The position numbers were made by a program, and so were the translations under genes. A model generated the notes under the pieces. The model was not told the origin of the DNA, ran no database searches, and saw only the letters and a list, made by a program, of their open reading frames with translations. DNA of 64,000 nucleotides from Pseudoteredinibacter isoporae. GTDB taxonomy: Bacteria > Pseudomonadota > Gammaproteobacteria > Pseudomonadales > Cellvibrionaceae. The stretch covers positions 1 to 64,000 of the forward strand of contig NZ_JAAONY010000004.1 in assembly GCF_011602085.1 (NCBI RefSeq), in the 5' to 3' direction. Shown piece after piece: positions 18,877 through 27,885 of this stretch; within the stretch, counting starts at the first letter, position 1; each line of letters opens with the position of its first letter.

Positions 18877-19935
18877 TTAGTTCTCCGCGATAAAGCTGCA
18901 AATTCTTGTTTGAAATTCGGGCCATTCTTTTTAGTGTGGGAATGGGCGACCACAGCATAAACTGCCAAAGCTGACTGGCAGCTTACTGTCCAAATTGTTT
19001 GGTGTTTTTTGTGATCGATAGATCAACACGCTTTGAGTGAAAGCGTTTATTGGTGCCGGGTTGGTGGCGGTCGTTCCACGACCATAGAGTTTGAACAACA
19101 GAAAAGGTGGCTCTCCAGAACGTCCTGTACTGTCGATTAGCCTGTCCATGTGGAAATAAGCTTGCCAAGCTGTTCATTGATTCTGTACTACCCCTGACCC
19201 TTCCATTTGCCAACACACATAGTGTGCTGTGCGGTTATGCATATGCTCTTTGTTTATGCGCGCATTCAATGTGTTGATTAGCTTCTGTCAGCTACTTTTT
19301 TCAATAGCCAATAATTCAGTAGCCAACTGAGTTAATGCCATTTATGAATGCAGGCATACTTCGGTTTACACCGAGAAAGCCTTACGTCTTTCCTTAACGC
19401 TGCTAATCCTGGTTATTATTCCGCTAGAGTCGTGTTTCATTCGGTTCGAGCTTTCCTTCCAAACTCGTCTCCAGCCCTTGTAAGCACTGGCATTGCCATA
19501 ATTTCATTGGTTTTATGGGCAAATTACACTTGTGTTGTGTAGGGCTATGAAACACTAAAACCCCTACATCTAGGGGCTCAACGATCAATACACACAAGAT
19601 AATGCGCTTGGCTCGGAAAATCAATAGAAAGATTTTGGGGGTATGTTGTGGATAAGTTGTGATTTGATTACCGCGTCAGTGATTGCTAATCCCCCGGCCT
19701 AAGCAACCCTAAGGCTTGCGGGAGGCCATCCCTTTATCCCAGCCTGGGGAAAAAATTTATACTTTCTCGGTATGAATTTTTGAAAATTTATAATGAAATC
19801 TTTGTTTATTCCAAAGCTGTCATTTGAACAAACATTGGCGCCTTGGTAGGCGTCGTTTAAGTTGCCAGTGGAGCGCTGATCGTTACCAAAAGATATACCA
19901 AAAATCACTTTTTGATATGTCAGGTTTTCAATTGT
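18877..19935. other. Non-coding region upstream of nrdA (about 1 kb)
   Basis: No convincing gene. Short ORFs here have no protein-like composition. Visible elements: a perfect DnaA box on the minus strand (19647-19655); a CCCCTA / TAGGGG hairpin near 19560-19575, T-rich in the minus direction; a CACAC-ATA-GTGTG palindrome (19214-19226), which loosely resembles half of an NrdR box; and an AT-rich hairpin at about 19890-19920 just after the ABC ATPase stop. The nrdA promoter should be here, but no hexamer pair is convincing. Confidence 0.5.
19647..19655 (-). promoter_or_regulatory. DnaA box upstream of nrdA
   Basis: Perfect TTATCCACA on the minus strand. In E. coli, DnaA boxes in the nrdAB promoter region couple dNTP supply to replication. 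This one is about 770 bases from the nrdA start and there is no second clear box, so the role is uncertain. Confidence 0.4.
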
Positions 19936-20982
19936 TTACAGCGTGAAAGCGATGCCGTGGTCGGCGCTGAGTTCAATGGACAATTGTTCACCGAGTTCGC
20001 AATCGATATGGCTGCCCAACGCGGCTTCGACGGTGCTGCCGGTAGGCAGTCGCAAGGTGTACAGATTGGCGGTGCCCGTAAAGACCTTGTGAATCACTTC
20101 AGCCGGCTGGCCCTGATCCCTGTTGGCAACAATGTCATCCGGGCGAAGTAATACGTCAACACGGGTACCGCCGGGTTCTTCCAAATTGCAGGGAACCGGG
20201 CCGAGTTCTGTATCGATATGGCCAGAGTCGCTGATGATGCCGGGAACAAAGGCTCCACGCCCTATAAAGTTAGCGACAAACCGGGTTTGAGGCTGGTGAT
20301 ACAGTTCATACGGGCTGGCCCACTGTTCGATCTTGCCTTGATACACCACACCGATGTGATCGGCAAAGGCGAAGGCTTCTTCCTGATCGTGGGTTACCAG
20401 AATGGCAGTCGTGCCTTGTTGCTTTAAAATTTCTCGCACTTCCAGGGCTAGCTTGCGTCGCAGTTCCACATCGAGATTGGAAAAGGGTTCATCAAGCAAA
20501 AGCAGTTGGGGTTTCGGGGCCAGTGCCCGAGCCAATGCAACACGTTGCTGTTGGCCGCCCGACAGCTCGTGGGGGTAGCGCTCGGCCAGCCCATGTAAAC
20601 TGACCAGCTCCAGCAGACGATTAAGCTCGGTATCTTTATATTGTTGGCTTTCCCCGTTTAATCCGAAGCTGATGTTTTCGGCTACAGTTAAATGGGGGAA
20701 GAGGGCATAGTCCTGAAACACCATGCCAATTTCACGCTTTTCCGGGGCCAGGCTGTGACCAGGTACGCTGATTTGGCGTCCTGCCAGATTGATCTGCCCT
20801 TCTGCCAAGGAGTGAAAACCGGCAATACTTCGCAATACGGTGGTTTTTCCACAACCGCTGGGGCCAAGCAGGCAAGCGATATCACCTTCTTGCATGGCAA
20901 ATGAAAAACCGTCTACAACGGGCTTATCATGATGGCCATTGTAAAAGCAGCGCAGTTCGTCAACGTGTAGGTGTTTGCTCAA
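19936..20982 (-). CDS. ABC transporter ATPase, Fe3+ (FbpC/AfuC) type
   Basis: About 348 residues from the preferred TTG start at 20982 (LSKHLHVDELRCFY), which has GGGA upstream; the longer frame from 21090 has a poor N-terminus. The nucleotide-binding domain is complete: Walker A GPSGCGKTT, Q-loop MVFQDYALFP, signature LSGGQQQRVALARAL, Walker B LLLLDEPFSNLD, and H-loop VTHDQEEA. A C-terminal TOBE-like domain follows. Length and NFIGRGAFVPG segment fit the ferric-ion or spermidine importer class. No permease or binding protein is next to it, so it must pair with subunits elsewhere. Substrate assignment is inference. Confidence 0.85.
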   Translation of the reverse strand: MSKHLHVDELRCFYNGHHDKPVVDGFSFAMQEGDIACLLGPSGCGKTTVLRSIAGFHSLAEGQINLAGRQISVPGHSLAPEKREIGMVFQDYALFPHLTVAENISFGLNGESQQYKDTELNRLLELVSLHGLAERYPHELSGGQQQRVALARALAPKPQLLLLDEPFSNLDVELRRKLALEVREILKQQGTTAILVTHDQEEAFAFADHIGVVYQGKIEQWASPYELYHQPQTRFVANFIGRGAFVPGIISDSGHIDTELGPVPCNLEEPGGTRVDVLLRPDDIVANRDQGQPAEVIHKVFTGTANLYTLRLPTGSTVEAALGSHIDCELGEQLSIELSADHGIAFTL

Positions 20983-21083
20983 GGTAAATCCCAATAAGAT
21001 CGTGTTATACCAAACCTGGCAGAGGTCGCTGATTATAGACGGAATTCCCGCTGGCCTGAACTCGGTTCTTATTGGAAGGCAGG

Positions 21084-21108
21084 CCGGCAAGAGATGGGCT
21101 CTTGCCGG
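21084..21108 (-). terminator. Hairpin after argF
   Basis: A perfect 10-bp stem CCGGCAAGAG / CTCTTGCCGG with a 5-base loop, 30 bases after the argF stop. The T-tract that follows is weak, so termination may be partial and allow read-through to the ABC gene. Confidence 0.5.
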
Positions 21109-21137
21109 GAAACGAGATTGTAAGTAAAGGCTTTAAG

Positions 21138-22046
21138 CTAGCGTTGCGCGAGTAGAAATTCCATCAACGCTTTTTGGGCGTGCAGTCGGTTTTCTGCTTC
21201 ATCCCAAACAACAGAGTCTTTGAGGTCGAGAATGGTTTCGCTGACTTCCAGGCCTCGATAGGCGGGCAAGCAATGCATCATCAGAGCATCGCTATTGGCC
21301 ATGCTCATCAGCTCTTCATTGACCTGGTATCCGGAAAAGGCTTTTTCGCGGGCGAGTTTTTCTTCTTCCTGGCCCATGGACGCCCAGGTATCAGTAACCA
21401 CAAGGTCGCAGCCTTTCACCGCTTGTTGAGGGTCGCGGAATAATTCAATGCGATCTTTATTGGCTTGCATCAATTCCTGATCGGGCTCATAGCCTTCGGG
21501 GCAGGCAATGTTTAATTTAAAATCAAACTGGCGAGCGGCATTGATATAGGACTGGCACATGTTATTGCCGTCACCAATCCAGCTTACGGTCTTGCCACTG
21601 ATGTCACCGCGATGTTCCCAGAAGGTTTGCATATCGGCGAGCAGCTGACAGGGGTGATAGCTATCGGTCAAAGCATTAATAACGGGAACTGTTGAATTTT
21701 CCGCAAAGGTTTCGACGGTTTCGTGGTCGAATGTACGGATCATCACAATATCCACCATGCGGGACAGCACTTTGGCTGAGTCCGCGATGGGTTCTCCGCG
21801 ACCGAGTTGGGTATCGTTGGACGATAAAAACAATGCGCTACCACCCAGCTGGGACATACCGGCTTCGAAGGATACACGGGTGCGAGTGGAGGACTTTTCA
21901 AAAATCATCCCCAGCACTTTGCCGGGCAGAGTTTCTTCGGCAGCCTCTTGTTTGCGCAGTGCTTTTAGCTCCACGGCGCGCTCGATAACTTGCTTTAGCT
22001 CAGCTGGGCTAAGATCCAAAAGCGTTAAAAAATGTCTTGGCTTCAT
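21138..22046 (-). CDS. argF: Ornithine carbamoyltransferase
   Basis: 302 residues, the normal length. The carbamoyl-phosphate site [13 protein letters not shown], the [11 protein letters not shown] segment and the ornithine-site MHCLPAYRG are all present. It converts ornithine and carbamoyl phosphate to citrulline in arginine synthesis. The start ATG is preceded by GGAG. It lies 24 bases after argD, so the two form an operon, as in Pseudomonas. Confidence 0.97.
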   Translation of the reverse strand: MKPRHFLTLLDLSPAELKQVIERAVELKALRKQEAAEETLPGKVLGMIFEKSSTRTRVSFEAGMSQLGGSALFLSSNDTQLGRGEPIADSAKVLSRMVDIVMIRTFDHETVETFAENSTVPVINALTDSYHPCQLLADMQTFWEHRGDISGKTVSWIGDGNNMCQSYINAARQFDFKLNIACPEGYEPDQELMQANKDRIELFRDPQQAVKGCDLVVTDTWASMGQEEEKLAREKAFSGYQVNEELMSMANSDALMMHCLPAYRGLEVSETILDLKDSVVWDEAENRLHAQKALMEFLLAQR

Positions 22047-22070
22047 GGTGATGTTTCTCCGCTGTGGATC

Positions 22071-23234
22071 TTATATGCCACGTATTAATTCACTGACGGT
22101 GTTAACAAGCTGCTCAATGTGCTCTTCATTGATAATCAGAGGTGGCAGCAATCGCACGGTATTGCCTGCCGTGACATTGATAATTAAACCTTTTTGCCAG
22201 GCTTGTTCCACCAGCTGGCCACAGGGTTGATCAAGTTCAATGCCAACCATTAAACCTTTGCCGCGAATATCTTTTACCCGTGGGCATTCCTTAAGCGCCA
22301 GGCGCAGGCCCTCAAATAATTGTTGGCTTCTGGCGTTGACGTTATCGAGCAGGCTGTCTTTTCGAAGTTCAGTCACGGTGGCCAAAGCAGTAGCGCAGAC
22401 CAGAGGATTACCGCCATAGGTCGAACCGTGGGTTCCAGCCTGCAATAACTCTGCGGCTACGCCGGACGCAAGGCAGGCCCCAATCGGGACGCCATTGCCC
22501 AGACCTTTTGCGGTGGTTAAAACATCCGGGCGGATGTCGCTGTGTTGAAAAGCAAAATAGCGGCCGGTACGGGCGTTGCCGGTTTGAATTTCGTCGAGCA
22601 TCAACAGGCAATCGTATTGATCGCAGATCTGACGCAGTTCGGTCAGGTAATCCGCATCAGGGACGCGTACGCCGCCTTCTCCCTGAACCGGCTCAATCAA
22701 AACCGCTACCACATTCCCGCTTTTGCACTGTTCGGCAATAGCGACAGGCTCGTTATAGGGGACATGTTTAAAGCCCTGAACCAGCGGTGCAAAGCCCTGG
22801 CGAACCTTTGGATTACCAGTGGCTGACAAGGTTGCCATGGTTCGACCATGAAAGCTGCCTTCGGTAACAATAACAACAGGGTCTGTAATGCCTTTTTTCT
22901 CGGCGTACAGGCGCGAGATTTTGATTGCGGCTTCGTTCGCTTCAGCGCCGGAATTGGAGAAGAAAGCCTTTTCCATTCCACTGATCTCACAGAGGGCGTG
23001 TGCGAGCTTTTCCTGCTGTTCAATATTGAACAGGTTGGAAGTATGTAACAGGGTTTGCGCTTGCTCTGTAATGGCACGGGTGACCTGGGGGTGGCAGTGT
23101 CCCAAACCGCACACGGCGATACCGCTCAGGGCATCGAGATAGCGTTGTCCGGAGTCGTCGAAGAGGTAACAGCCTTCGCCCCGGTTCAAACTATGGCTGC
23201 GCTCGCCATAGTTATTCATTAAATATTGGCTCAT
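22071..23234 (-). CDS. argD: Acetylornithine/succinyldiaminopimelate aminotransferase
   Basis: 387 residues, class III PLP aminotransferase. FSNSGAEANEAAIK binds the cofactor phosphate, LMLDEIQTGNARTGRYF holds the PLP aspartate, and TTAKGLGNGVPIGA contains the Schiff-base lysine. It transaminates N-acetylglutamate semialdehyde in arginine synthesis and often the matching lysine-pathway step. It is first in an argD-argF operon. A palindrome lies in the divergent gap towards grxD. Confidence 0.95.
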   Translation of the reverse strand: MSQYLMNNYGERSHSLNRGEGCYLFDDSGQRYLDALSGIAVCGLGHCHPQVTRAITEQAQTLLHTSNLFNIEQQEKLAHALCEISGMEKAFFSNSGAEANEAAIKISRLYAEKKGITDPVVIVTEGSFHGRTMATLSATGNPKVRQGFAPLVQGFKHVPYNEPVAIAEQCKSGNVVAVLIEPVQGEGGVRVPDADYLTELRQICDQYDCLLMLDEIQTGNARTGRYFAFQHSDIRPDVLTTAKGLGNGVPIGACLASGVAAELLQAGTHGSTYGGNPLVCATALATVTELRKDSLLDNVNARSQQLFEGLRLALKECPRVKDIRGKGLMVGIELDQPCGQLVEQAWQKGLIINVTAGNTVRLLPPLIINEEHIEQLVNTVSELIRGI

Positions 23235-23401
23235 GGTAGTAACTACTTGCTATGTTGCGCGAATTTCTTGTTTTTAAATGTTATGGCTTGTTTAAAAGCA
23301 CGCTGGCCAGCGATTTGCCGGCCAAGCCCTCCATCATAAAGGAAAGGTCTGGGTAGCAAAAGCACTGAAATGACTGGTTTGTATGGGGGGCTTTCGGGTA
23401 G

Positions 23402-23428
23402 AATACCGCAGCTCAGAGCTGGGGTATT
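23402..23428. promoter_or_regulatory. 27-bp palindrome between argD and grxD
   Basis: The arms AATACCGCAGCTC and GAGCTGGGGTATT are inverted repeats with one mismatch around a single central base. It lies in the divergent gap, about 170 bases from argD and 100 from grxD. It does not match the ArgR consensus. Confidence 0.5.
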
Positions 23429-23527
23429 ACCCAATCAGTCGGCTTCATTGATCAAGTCCTGAATCCAGGGCCTGCAAGGGGCGACTCCGGCCGCATTACA
23501 ACTAGACAGCGTTAAAAAGGTTAGCCC

Positions 23528-23860
23528 ATGGATATTTTGGATACCATCAAACAGCAAATTGAAGAGAATACTGTACTGCTCTACATGAAGGGCTCTCCGA
23601 ATGCACCTCAGTGCGGGTTTTCCATGAGAACCTCCCAGGCAGTGATGGCCTGTGGACAGCGTTTCGCGTACGTTGATGTGCTGTCGAATCCGGAGATTCG
23701 TGAAAACCTGCCGAAATACGCCCAGTGGCCAACCTTTCCTCAGCTATGGGTAAGTGGTGAGCTGATTGGCGGTTGTGACATCGTGACGGAGATGCACGAG
23801 AACGGCGAGCTGAAACCTTTATTGGAAGAGGCTGTTGCCGCAGGTGGCGAAGAAAGCTAA
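23528..23860 (+). CDS. grxD: Monothiol glutaredoxin Grx4
   Basis: 110 residues with the monothiol active site CGFS (C29) in GSPNAPQCGFSMRTSQ, and the glutathione-contact segments WPTFPQLWV and GGCDIVTEM. Grx4-type proteins bind a bridging 2Fe-2S cluster with glutathione and take part in iron-sulphur delivery and iron sensing. The setting near bfr, bfd and a peroxiredoxin supports an iron/redox role. It is divergent from argD and has its own terminator. Confidence 0.97.
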   Translation: MDILDTIKQQIEENTVLLYMKGSPNAPQCGFSMRTSQAVMACGQRFAYVDVLSNPEIRENLPKYAQWPTFPQLWVSGELIGGCDIVTEMHENGELKPLLEEAVAAGGEES

Positions 23861-23892
23861 GACATTTTCTACTGCCAGAAAATGATTGAAAG

Positions 23893-23920
23893 AAAAGCCG
23901 GCTATAGAGCCGGCTTTTTT
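23893..23920 (+). terminator. grxD terminator
   Basis: Stem AAAAGCCGGCT / AGCCGGCTTTT with loop ATAG, followed by further T residues. Confidence 0.9.
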
Positions 23921-23991
23921 GTGTGCGCTGATGGCCTAACGAGTTTTGGTAGTATTGCTCCATTTTGTAATCGAGAGTAACCACCAAGGTA

Positions 23992-24043
23992 TTGTTTATC
24001 CCTTTTGCTGATGTATGATATTTGCCTTGTTCATAATGAACAA
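23992..24043 (+). promoter_or_regulatory. Promoter plus 17-bp perfect palindrome before the DUF805 gene
   Basis: -35 TTGTTT (23992-23997), 16-base spacer, -10 TATGAT (24014-24019), predicted start near 24026. Directly at the start point lies the 8-1-8 perfect palindrome TTGTTCATAATGAACAA (24027-24043). Its place suggests a repressor operator, but it could also form a short 5' hairpin. Confidence 0.5.
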
Positions 24044-24099
24044 TACAAGAAAGCGTCTCAGGTGCGGACGTAAGCGAATACTGTCATTAGGAGAAAAGT

Positions 24100-24453
24100 A
24101 TGGAATATTTTATGGATGCCATTAAGCGATATGCTGACTTCAGCGGTCGTGCAAGGCGCAAGCAGTACTGGATGTATATTCTGTTTTACATCATTTTTTC
24201 AATCGTAGTATCGATCGTTGATAGTATTCTGGGCACGGCCTTTTTAGGCGCTATTTATGGTTTGGCCTTGTTGGTACCATCGTTGGCTATTGGTGCCCGT
24301 CGCCTGCACGATACTGGCCGCTCTGGCTGGTGGCAGTTACTGTACCTGATTCCGTTGATCGGTCTGATTGTGATGATCGTGTTCCTGGTGCAGGACAGTC
24401 ATCCAGATAATGAGTACGGCCCAAACCCAAAGGCGGGTGAAGCTGCTGCATAA
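24100..24453 (+). CDS. DUF805 family inner membrane protein
   Basis: 117 residues, the usual YhaH/DUF805 length. It starts MEYFMDAIKRYADFSGRARRKQYW, then has membrane segments at about 25-45, 50-65 and 75-95. The family motif ARRLHDTGRSGWW precedes the last segment, and the C-terminus ends DNEYGPNP. The biochemical role of the family is unknown. It sits between its own promoter (with operator-like palindrome) and its own terminator, so it is a single-gene unit. Confidence 0.88.
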   Translation: MEYFMDAIKRYADFSGRARRKQYWMYILFYIIFSIVVSIVDSILGTAFLGAIYGLALLVPSLAIGARRLHDTGRSGWWQLLYLIPLIGLIVMIVFLVQDSHPDNEYGPNPKAGEAAA

Positions 24454-24474
24454 TCGTTGATGATATATGCGAAC

Positions 24475-24506
24475 AAAAAAGCCGGCAAAGTTGCCGGCTT
24501 TTTTAT
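24475..24506. terminator. Bidirectional terminator
   Basis: GCCGGCA-AAGT-TGCCGGC is flanked by an A-run upstream and a T-run downstream. It can serve the DUF805 gene and the convergent DUF3365 gene. Confidence 0.9.
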
Positions 24507-24519
24507 TGTCTTCTGTTCA

Positions 24520-25143
24520 TTATTTCTTCATTCCAGTGGTGCTTTTATCCAACCAGCTTCGGATGATAAAAGCACCGCGTATGTCACCTGCTTTATATCC
24601 ACGAGCCTGATCTTCCGGGTAAAGGTCTCTGAGAGTTTCCGTGACTTCCATATTTAGAACTTCTCCGTGGCAATTCAAACATAAGCCCTGGGTTGGAATT
24701 GGGCTGATGTACTCCAGAACCGGGCGTCCTTCTTGCTGGATTACTCGATAGCGATATGAAGGTTGGAGCCCTTTGTTTTGTTCCTGATCGAAAATCTGTA
24801 GCTGAGTCTTTTGCCAGGTATCTGGCAGGTTTTGGGGGTTGCGAATCTTTAAGGAAGTCCGGCCTGCACTGATCAATTTTGAGGAATATTTTTCTTCGAG
24901 GTATTGCGATATTTCCGGTGCGGCAATTTTGCATTGTTCGATGCCGCCTGCCAGGCCTCCACTTTTCACAGCGTTCATTAAACGCTGTTTCAAGCTTCCA
25001 GCCAGTTGTTTGCTGATTGATTGGCTGAATTGAACCTCATGTTGCAGTTCTTGCTCACCCAGTTTGAACCTCTGAGGGTTTTGGGCTTGGGCACTGAGGC
25101 ACAAGTTGAGCAGTAGGCTGGCGCCGACAAGTTGGCGAATCAC
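24520..25143 (-). CDS. Periplasmic DUF3365 (Tll0287-like) haem protein
   Basis: 207 residues with a signal peptide (LVGASLLLNLCLSAQA, cut near residue 20). A single c-type haem motif CLNCH lies near residue 155 within the segment LCLNCHGE. The region SYRYRV...GRPVLEYISPIP before it is typical of DUF3365, a PAS-like haem-binding fold. A redox or ligand sensor role is likely, but no partner kinase is adjacent. It stands upstream of a separate gene on the same strand encoding a c-di-GMP enzyme (103-base gap). Confidence 0.75.
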   Translation of the reverse strand: MIRQLVGASLLLNLCLSAQAQNPQRFKLGEQELQHEVQFSQSISKQLAGSLKQRLMNAVKSGGLAGGIEQCKIAAPEISQYLEEKYSSKLISAGRTSLKIRNPQNLPDTWQKTQLQIFDQEQNKGLQPSYRYRVIQQEGRPVLEYISPIPTQGLCLNCHGEVLNMEVTETLRDLYPEDQARGYKAGDIRGAFIIRSWLDKSTTGMKK

Positions 25144-25246
25144 GATGATAGATCTCCAAAACTCTAATTTAGTTAATTCTAATATAGTGAAAGTGAAGTT
25201 TCCACCGAAAATGCATCACTTTATGCGATACGGGGAGTGAACTAGC

Positions 25247-27082
25247 TCATTTGGCAATTTTAAGGGCGGCAGGGCGCTTGGTGTTTTGCTCAAGCAGCGC
25301 GACAAAGTCGGCCTCGGGCAAGGGACGGCTGAGCAAATAGCCCTGGATCATCTGGCAGCTGTGTTGGTTAAGCCATTGAAGTTGCTGATTTTCTTCTACG
25401 CCTTCGGCAACCAATTGGAGTTGGAGCTTTTGGGCCAGATCGACGATAAATTCTGTTACCGTGGGGTTTTCCAGTAGCTTGTCGACAAAGATTTTATCGA
25501 TTTTTAAGGTGTCGAGTGGAAGGTCCTCGAGTTGACCGAGGTTTGAAAAGCCGGTGCCGAAGTCATCCATAGCAACCGAGATTCCCATATCGCGTAACAC
25601 CTGAAGCTGGTTTTTAATATCTTCACCGTGGGCCAGATAACTTTCGGTAATTTCGATTTCGATCAGTTGGGGGTCAAGATCATTCTCCCGAATGATATCT
25701 TGCACCATATGCAATAAAGACACCCCGTTTAACAGGCTGGTGGGGGAAAAGTTTGCGGCAATTTTAATGGGGATGCCTTTCTCCTGCATGCGTTTTCCCA
25801 GCACCCAGGATTTTTCCATAATGACCCGATCTAAATCTGCAATGAGTTTGCATTCTTCGGCAAGTTTAATGAACTCAAAAGGCGAAATGTTTTCCCCTTT
25901 ATATTGCCAGCGGGCAAGCGCCTCAGCGCCGACAATATGATCCGGTTGTTGGCAGTCGTACTTGGGTTGAAAGTGAACCTGAAGAGTTTTATCGCTGATG
26001 GCCTGGCGCAGTCCTTGTTCCAAATCATTGCGTCGATTGACGCTCTCCAGAATAGAATCATTGACGAAGGCGTGGCTGAGTTGTTGCGACTCGGCAAATT
26101 GTAATGCTGCTGAAGCTGATTGCAGACATTGACTAAAACTATCGCGTGCCGACTCATTGAACGCCAAGCCGCAGTGAATGCCCATACTTACATTATGTTT
26201 GTTTATTGATTCAATGCTGTGAATATTCGCTTCCAGTGTTTCGATCAGCTCGCTTAAATCGGCTTCTTGTCTCTCGGTAATGATCACAAACTCTTTTGCA
26301 AAGTTACGCCCTAGAAAATCTTTAATGCCGATGGTCGATAGCATTTTTCGACTGGCGATCCAGATTGCACGATCTCCGGCAGCAAAGCCGTAGGTATCGT
26401 TAATTTGCTTAATGCCATTTAAGGTAAACAGAAGCAAATAATAACTTTGCCCGCGTTTGGCTAACTCTTCAGCGTGTTCATTAAGACAGCGACGATTGGG
26501 CAGCTGTGACAGCGGATCGCTATTGGCCTGTACATACAGTTTTCGGTTCAGGGTGTAGAGTGCGATTGCACCAAGAGTCAGGCTCAGGAAGAGATAGGCA
26601 ATCAGATTCGCGTTTGCAAGGCCTGGCGTTAAACCCGTCAATGCCGCGAGCGTCAGTGGCAGCGCAGGTGCCCAGCTGTAATCGCCAGGAATTTTGTGGA
26701 TCCAGATGAGCCCTGCAATGCTCAATAAGGTAAAGGCCGTCAGATAGGGCATCCAGGCTTGTGGGCTCAGTGCAAAGATCAAGGCGGTGGTGGCTACCGC
26801 GACTGCAATTTTATTTGTCTTAAAGCGGTCGTGTTTTTTCAGATAGCTGATGGCCAAGCTGGCTAAGGCGATACCGAATAAAAGCTGTAAAATAAGTGGG
26901 GTTATTTGGTAGGGGGCTGCAAGAAAGTAACTGGCAAAACTGAAACAGGAAGCGATCAGTAAGCGGCCATGTATTTCTAAATGTTGTCGGCAGACAAGTA
27001 AAACCACAAGCAACAGTCCGAACGTGGCCGAATTGCTTGCGCTTAAAAAGTGTTCCACCACGGGTAGATCTCCAATCGTCAA
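25247..27082 (-). CDS. Membrane GGDEF/EAL protein, probable c-di-GMP phosphodiesterase
   Basis: 611 residues. Residues 1-180 contain about six hydrophobic segments. A GGDEF-like domain follows (DPLSQLPNRR to about 335), but its active site is degenerate: RNFAKEF replaces the RxGGDEF pattern, so cyclase activity is unlikely. The EAL domain (about 345-600) keeps all catalytic motifs: GAEALARW, NFSP, EIEITES, MDDFGTGFSNL, KIDKIF, AEGVEE and QGYLLSRP. The likely activity is breakdown of c-di-GMP, with the GGDEF part as a possible GTP sensor. It lies upstream of the DUF3365 haem protein gene on the same strand, 103 bases apart, a possible sensor-output pair. Confidence 0.88.
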   Translation of the reverse strand: MTIGDLPVVEHFLSASNSATFGLLLVVLLVCRQHLEIHGRLLIASCFSFASYFLAAPYQITPLILQLLFGIALASLAISYLKKHDRFKTNKIAVAVATTALIFALSPQAWMPYLTAFTLLSIAGLIWIHKIPGDYSWAPALPLTLAALTGLTPGLANANLIAYLFLSLTLGAIALYTLNRKLYVQANSDPLSQLPNRRCLNEHAEELAKRGQSYYLLLFTLNGIKQINDTYGFAAGDRAIWIASRKMLSTIGIKDFLGRNFAKEFVIITERQEADLSELIETLEANIHSIESINKHNVSMGIHCGLAFNESARDSFSQCLQSASAALQFAESQQLSHAFVNDSILESVNRRNDLEQGLRQAISDKTLQVHFQPKYDCQQPDHIVGAEALARWQYKGENISPFEFIKLAEECKLIADLDRVIMEKSWVLGKRMQEKGIPIKIAANFSPTSLLNGVSLLHMVQDIIRENDLDPQLIEIEITESYLAHGEDIKNQLQVLRDMGISVAMDDFGTGFSNLGQLEDLPLDTLKIDKIFVDKLLENPTVTEFIVDLAQKLQLQLVAEGVEENQQLQWLNQHSCQMIQGYLLSRPLPEADFVALLEQNTKRPAALKIAK

Positions 27083-27238
27083 CGCAAGGAGCCGTCCTGG
27101 TTGGCTTACATCTTTTATCGTCCCTGTTTTGAGTATAGTTAGGGATTAACTGTCCGCAGGAGTGGTGGCTACAGTTGGTCGGAAAGTTGAGCTGAAAGGA
27201 GAGAGTGGTTTGAGACAAACTGGGGTAAGAAAGAGCTT

Positions 27239-27261
27239 GGGTGCCCTTAAACAGGGCACCC
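27239..27261 (-). terminator. bfr terminator hairpin
   Basis: A perfect 9-bp stem GGGTGCCCT / AGGGCACCC with a 5-base loop, 11 bases after the bfr stop. The downstream tail is only partly T-rich. Confidence 0.55.
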
Positions 27262-27271
27262 AATAATATTT

Positions 27272-27739
27272 TCAGGAAGCTTTTGACTGGATGTAGTTCT
27301 GCAGCCCCATTTTGTCGATCAGATCCAGCTGGGTTTCCAGCCAATCGACATGCTCTTCCTCTTCATTGAGGATCTTTTCCAGCAGATCGCGGCTGACATA
27401 GTCCTGAACCGATTCGCAGTAAGCGATCGCTTCACGTAGATCCGGGATGGCCTGTAGCTCCAGACGCATATCGCATTTCAGCATTTCCTCGGTATTCTCG
27501 CCGATCATCAGCTTGCCGAGGTCCTGTAGATTAGGGATGCCTTCCAGAAACAAGATGCGCTCGATGATGTCATCGGCATGCTTCATTTCTTCAATGGATT
27601 CTTTGTATTCGTGCTCGGCCAGCTCTTTGATGCCCCAGTCCTTAAACATGCGTGAATGTAAGAAGTACTGATTAATGGCAATCAGTTCATTGGCCAGAAC
27701 CTGGTTCAAGTGCTCAATTACTTTGCTGTCGCCTCTCAT
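27272..27739 (-). CDS. bfr: Bacterioferritin
   Basis: 155 residues, full length, starting [26 protein letters not shown]. The haem-ligand methionine is M52 in [10 protein letters not shown]. Ferroxidase ligands E18, E51, H54, E94 and the EEEEHVDW pair are present. It forms a 24-mer iron store with inter-subunit haem. It is paired with bfd 290 bases away on the same strand, and a Fur-like site lies in the gap. Confidence 0.97.
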   Translation of the reverse strand: MRGDSKVIEHLNQVLANELIAINQYFLHSRMFKDWGIKELAEHEYKESIEEMKHADDIIERILFLEGIPNLQDLGKLMIGENTEEMLKCDMRLELQAIPDLREAIAYCESVQDYVSRDLLEKILNEEEEHVDWLETQLDLIDKMGLQNYIQSKAS

Positions 27740-27885
27740 GATGGGATTCCTGTCTTATCAAGGTTTAACACGGCATTAGGGCTTGCCCATACTGGGTAAG
27801 CTCTGCAAGTGTGGATCTCCAGGGTGGGCAAGTCAAGGGGTATTTTGCGCTAAGTGATTGATTTTAAAATAAAAATTAATGGTAT

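Noticed and set aside
18931-19216. ORFs of 72 and 77 codons upstream of nrdA
   Set aside because: Overlapping frames, unusual composition and no ribosome sites; more likely leader DNA.
19348-19542. Plus-strand 64-codon ORF in the nrdA upstream region
   Set aside because: No homology recognised, no ribosome site and opposite to the expected nrdA transcript.
26820-27344. Minus-strand 174-codon ORF across the end of bfr and the start of the GGDEF/EAL gene
   Set aside because: It overlaps two real genes in another frame and crosses a terminator hairpin.
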